13,661 bases of DNA, from NCBI GenBank assembly GCA_015655615.1, contig JAATES010000080.1:1-13661 (forward strand), written 5' to 3'. Shown here piece after piece: positions 12,838 to 13,661 of the stretch. A program made the position numbers and the translations under genes. The notes below the pieces were generated by a model, which made no database searches, was not told the origin of the DNA, and saw only the letters and a list, made by a program, of their open reading frames with translations. Origin of the DNA: Actinomycetales bacterium (lineage in GTDB: Bacteria; Actinomycetota; Actinomycetes; Actinomycetales; Cellulomonadaceae). Numbering within the stretch: the stretch's first letter is position 1; every line of letters begins with the position of its first letter.

Positions 12838-13661
12838 GAACTGACTCCCGGGGCCTTCGGCGCAGCCGGACTGATCAGGGAGAGGAACACGTCCTCGAGT
12901 GCGGGGCCGACCTCCGTGAGCTCGTGGAGCTCGAGGCCTGCACGGAAGGCTGCTGCGCCGACCTGACGTGCCTGGACACCGACGAGCTCGAGGGCAGGTG
13001 GCGGTGTGAGGTCTGCCGGTGTGGCGGCTCCGGGCGGCGCCGTGCCCTCGGCATCGGCCTGGACGGTCCACTGCTGCTGGCGGGCGAGCGCGGCGAGGCC
13101 TGCCGCATCGGCAGCGACGACCCGCACCCGGGGTGTGGCGAGTCCGGCCAGGTCGGCAAGGGTGGAGGCATAGCGAAGCGCCCCCTGCGCGATGATGACG
13201 ACGTCGTCGACGGTCTGCTGCATTTCTCCCAGCATGTGGCTGGAGACCAGCACCGTGCAGCCCCGTCCGGCCAGATGCCGGAGCAGTTCCCTGAGCCACC
13301 GCATGCCCTCCGGGTCCAGCCCGTTCGACGGCTCGTCCAGGACCAGCACCTGGGGGTCGCCCAGCAGTGTGAGGGCCAGTGAGAGCCGCTGACGCATCCC
13401 GAGCGAGAACGTACCGATCCGGCGTCCGGCGGCATGGCTGAGCCCCACCATCTCCAGCAGTTCTGTGCAGCGGCTCTCGCGAGCGCCTGCCAGGGGCGCG
13501 TAGCAGCGCAGATGATCGAGAGCGCTGCGCCCGGGGTGTGCGGTCTGGGCGTCGAGCCCGGCTCCCACGGTGTGCAGGGGCTGTCGCAGATCCGAGTAGC
13601 GCTGGCCGCCGAAGGTGGCGCTGCCCGACGTGGCCGCGACCAGGCCCAGCAGGATGCGCAG
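12834..13661 (-). CDS. ABC transporter ATP-binding subunit (N-terminus beyond right edge)
   Basis: The frame is open from the window edge to the stop at 12834, giving 275 visible residues. The Walker A loop must lie just beyond the edge, since the visible part begins in the helix after it (LRILLGL). Visible parts are the ABC signature FSLGMRQRLSLA (85-96), Walker B plus D-loop VLVLDEPSNGLDP (105-117) and the H-loop VSSHML (139-144). The Q-loop region reads GAGLDAQTAHPGRSAL (33-48), the form of a common actinobacterial ABC-2 subfamily. Beyond about residue 165 there is a roughly 100-residue accessory domain with a Pro/Ala-rich stretch. It energises the permease encoded immediately downstream. 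The true start codon is outside the window. Confidence 0.93.
   Translation of the reverse strand: MRILLGLVAATSGSATFGGQRYSDLRQPLHTVGAGLDAQTAHPGRSALDHLRCYAPLAGARESRCTELLEMVGLSHAAGRRIGTFSLGMRQRLSLALTLLGDPQVLVLDEPSNGLDPEGMRWLRELLRHLAGRGCTVLVSSHMLGEMQQTVDDVVIIAQGALRYASTLADLAGLATPRVRVVAADAAGLAALARQQQWTVQADAEGTAPPGAATPADLTPPPALELVGVQARQVGAAAFRAGLELHELTEVGPALEDVFLSLISPAAPKAPGVSS

Noticed and set aside
1..13661. Mobile element, phage, CRISPR or defence system
   Set aside because: No transposase, integrase, repeat-spacer array, tRNA-linked attachment site or nuclease/helicase defence cluster was seen. The helicase is a housekeeping DEAD-box type.

Overview
The window is chromosomal DNA from a high-GC Gram-positive bacterium, almost certainly an actinomycete and perhaps of the Micrococcales. 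The lineage call rests on the fused oxoglutarate decarboxylase Kgd, a SigR/RsrA thiol-stress pair, a DUF3107 gene, the 24-residue ribosomal protein bL37, frequent GTG starts, and TANNNT-type -10 boxes near start codons. I see no insertion sequence, phage gene, CRISPR array, tRNA or rRNA.

Layout. Positions 1-377 (-) hold the N-terminal part of an alpha/beta hydrolase. Positions 641-2163 (+) hold a PHP-domain phosphoesterase overlapped by 4 bp by a MarC-family membrane protein. A DEAD-box RNA helicase (2268-3983, -) faces them, with a hairpin between. Next comes a long helicase leader, then a DUF3107 gene (4290-4514, -). This is divergent from sigR-rsrA (4828-5873, +; start and stop overlap). 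A bL37 microgene (5962-6036, -) converges on rsrA across a perfect 20-bp hairpin. A solitary pilT ATPase gene (6275-7363, +) converges on a degenerate SGNH-family gene (7388-8002, -). That gene lies just downstream of kgd (8051-11821, -). The right end holds an ABC-2 type exporter: permease (11986-12837, -) and ATPase (12834 to beyond the right edge, -).

How the genes relate. The best-supported regulatory circuit is sigR-rsrA. SigR directs transcription of thiol-stress genes and RsrA holds it inactive through a zinc/cysteine redox switch. A full match to the SigR promoter consensus (GGGAAT, 18 bp, GTT) lies 153 bp upstream of the sigR ATG, which predicts positive autoregulation. The sigR frame is open through this promoter, and a GTG sits where the transcript should begin. 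This suggests a 48-residue extended SigR isoform like the short-lived sigma-R-prime of Streptomyces. Kgd belongs to the oxoglutarate node of the TCA cycle. The other genes look like ordinary actinobacterial housekeeping genes.

I found no clearly new multi-gene system. The points most worth following are the extended SigR isoform and its promoter, the SGNH protein that has lost its whole catalytic set, the orphan pilT, and the start and linker of Kgd.
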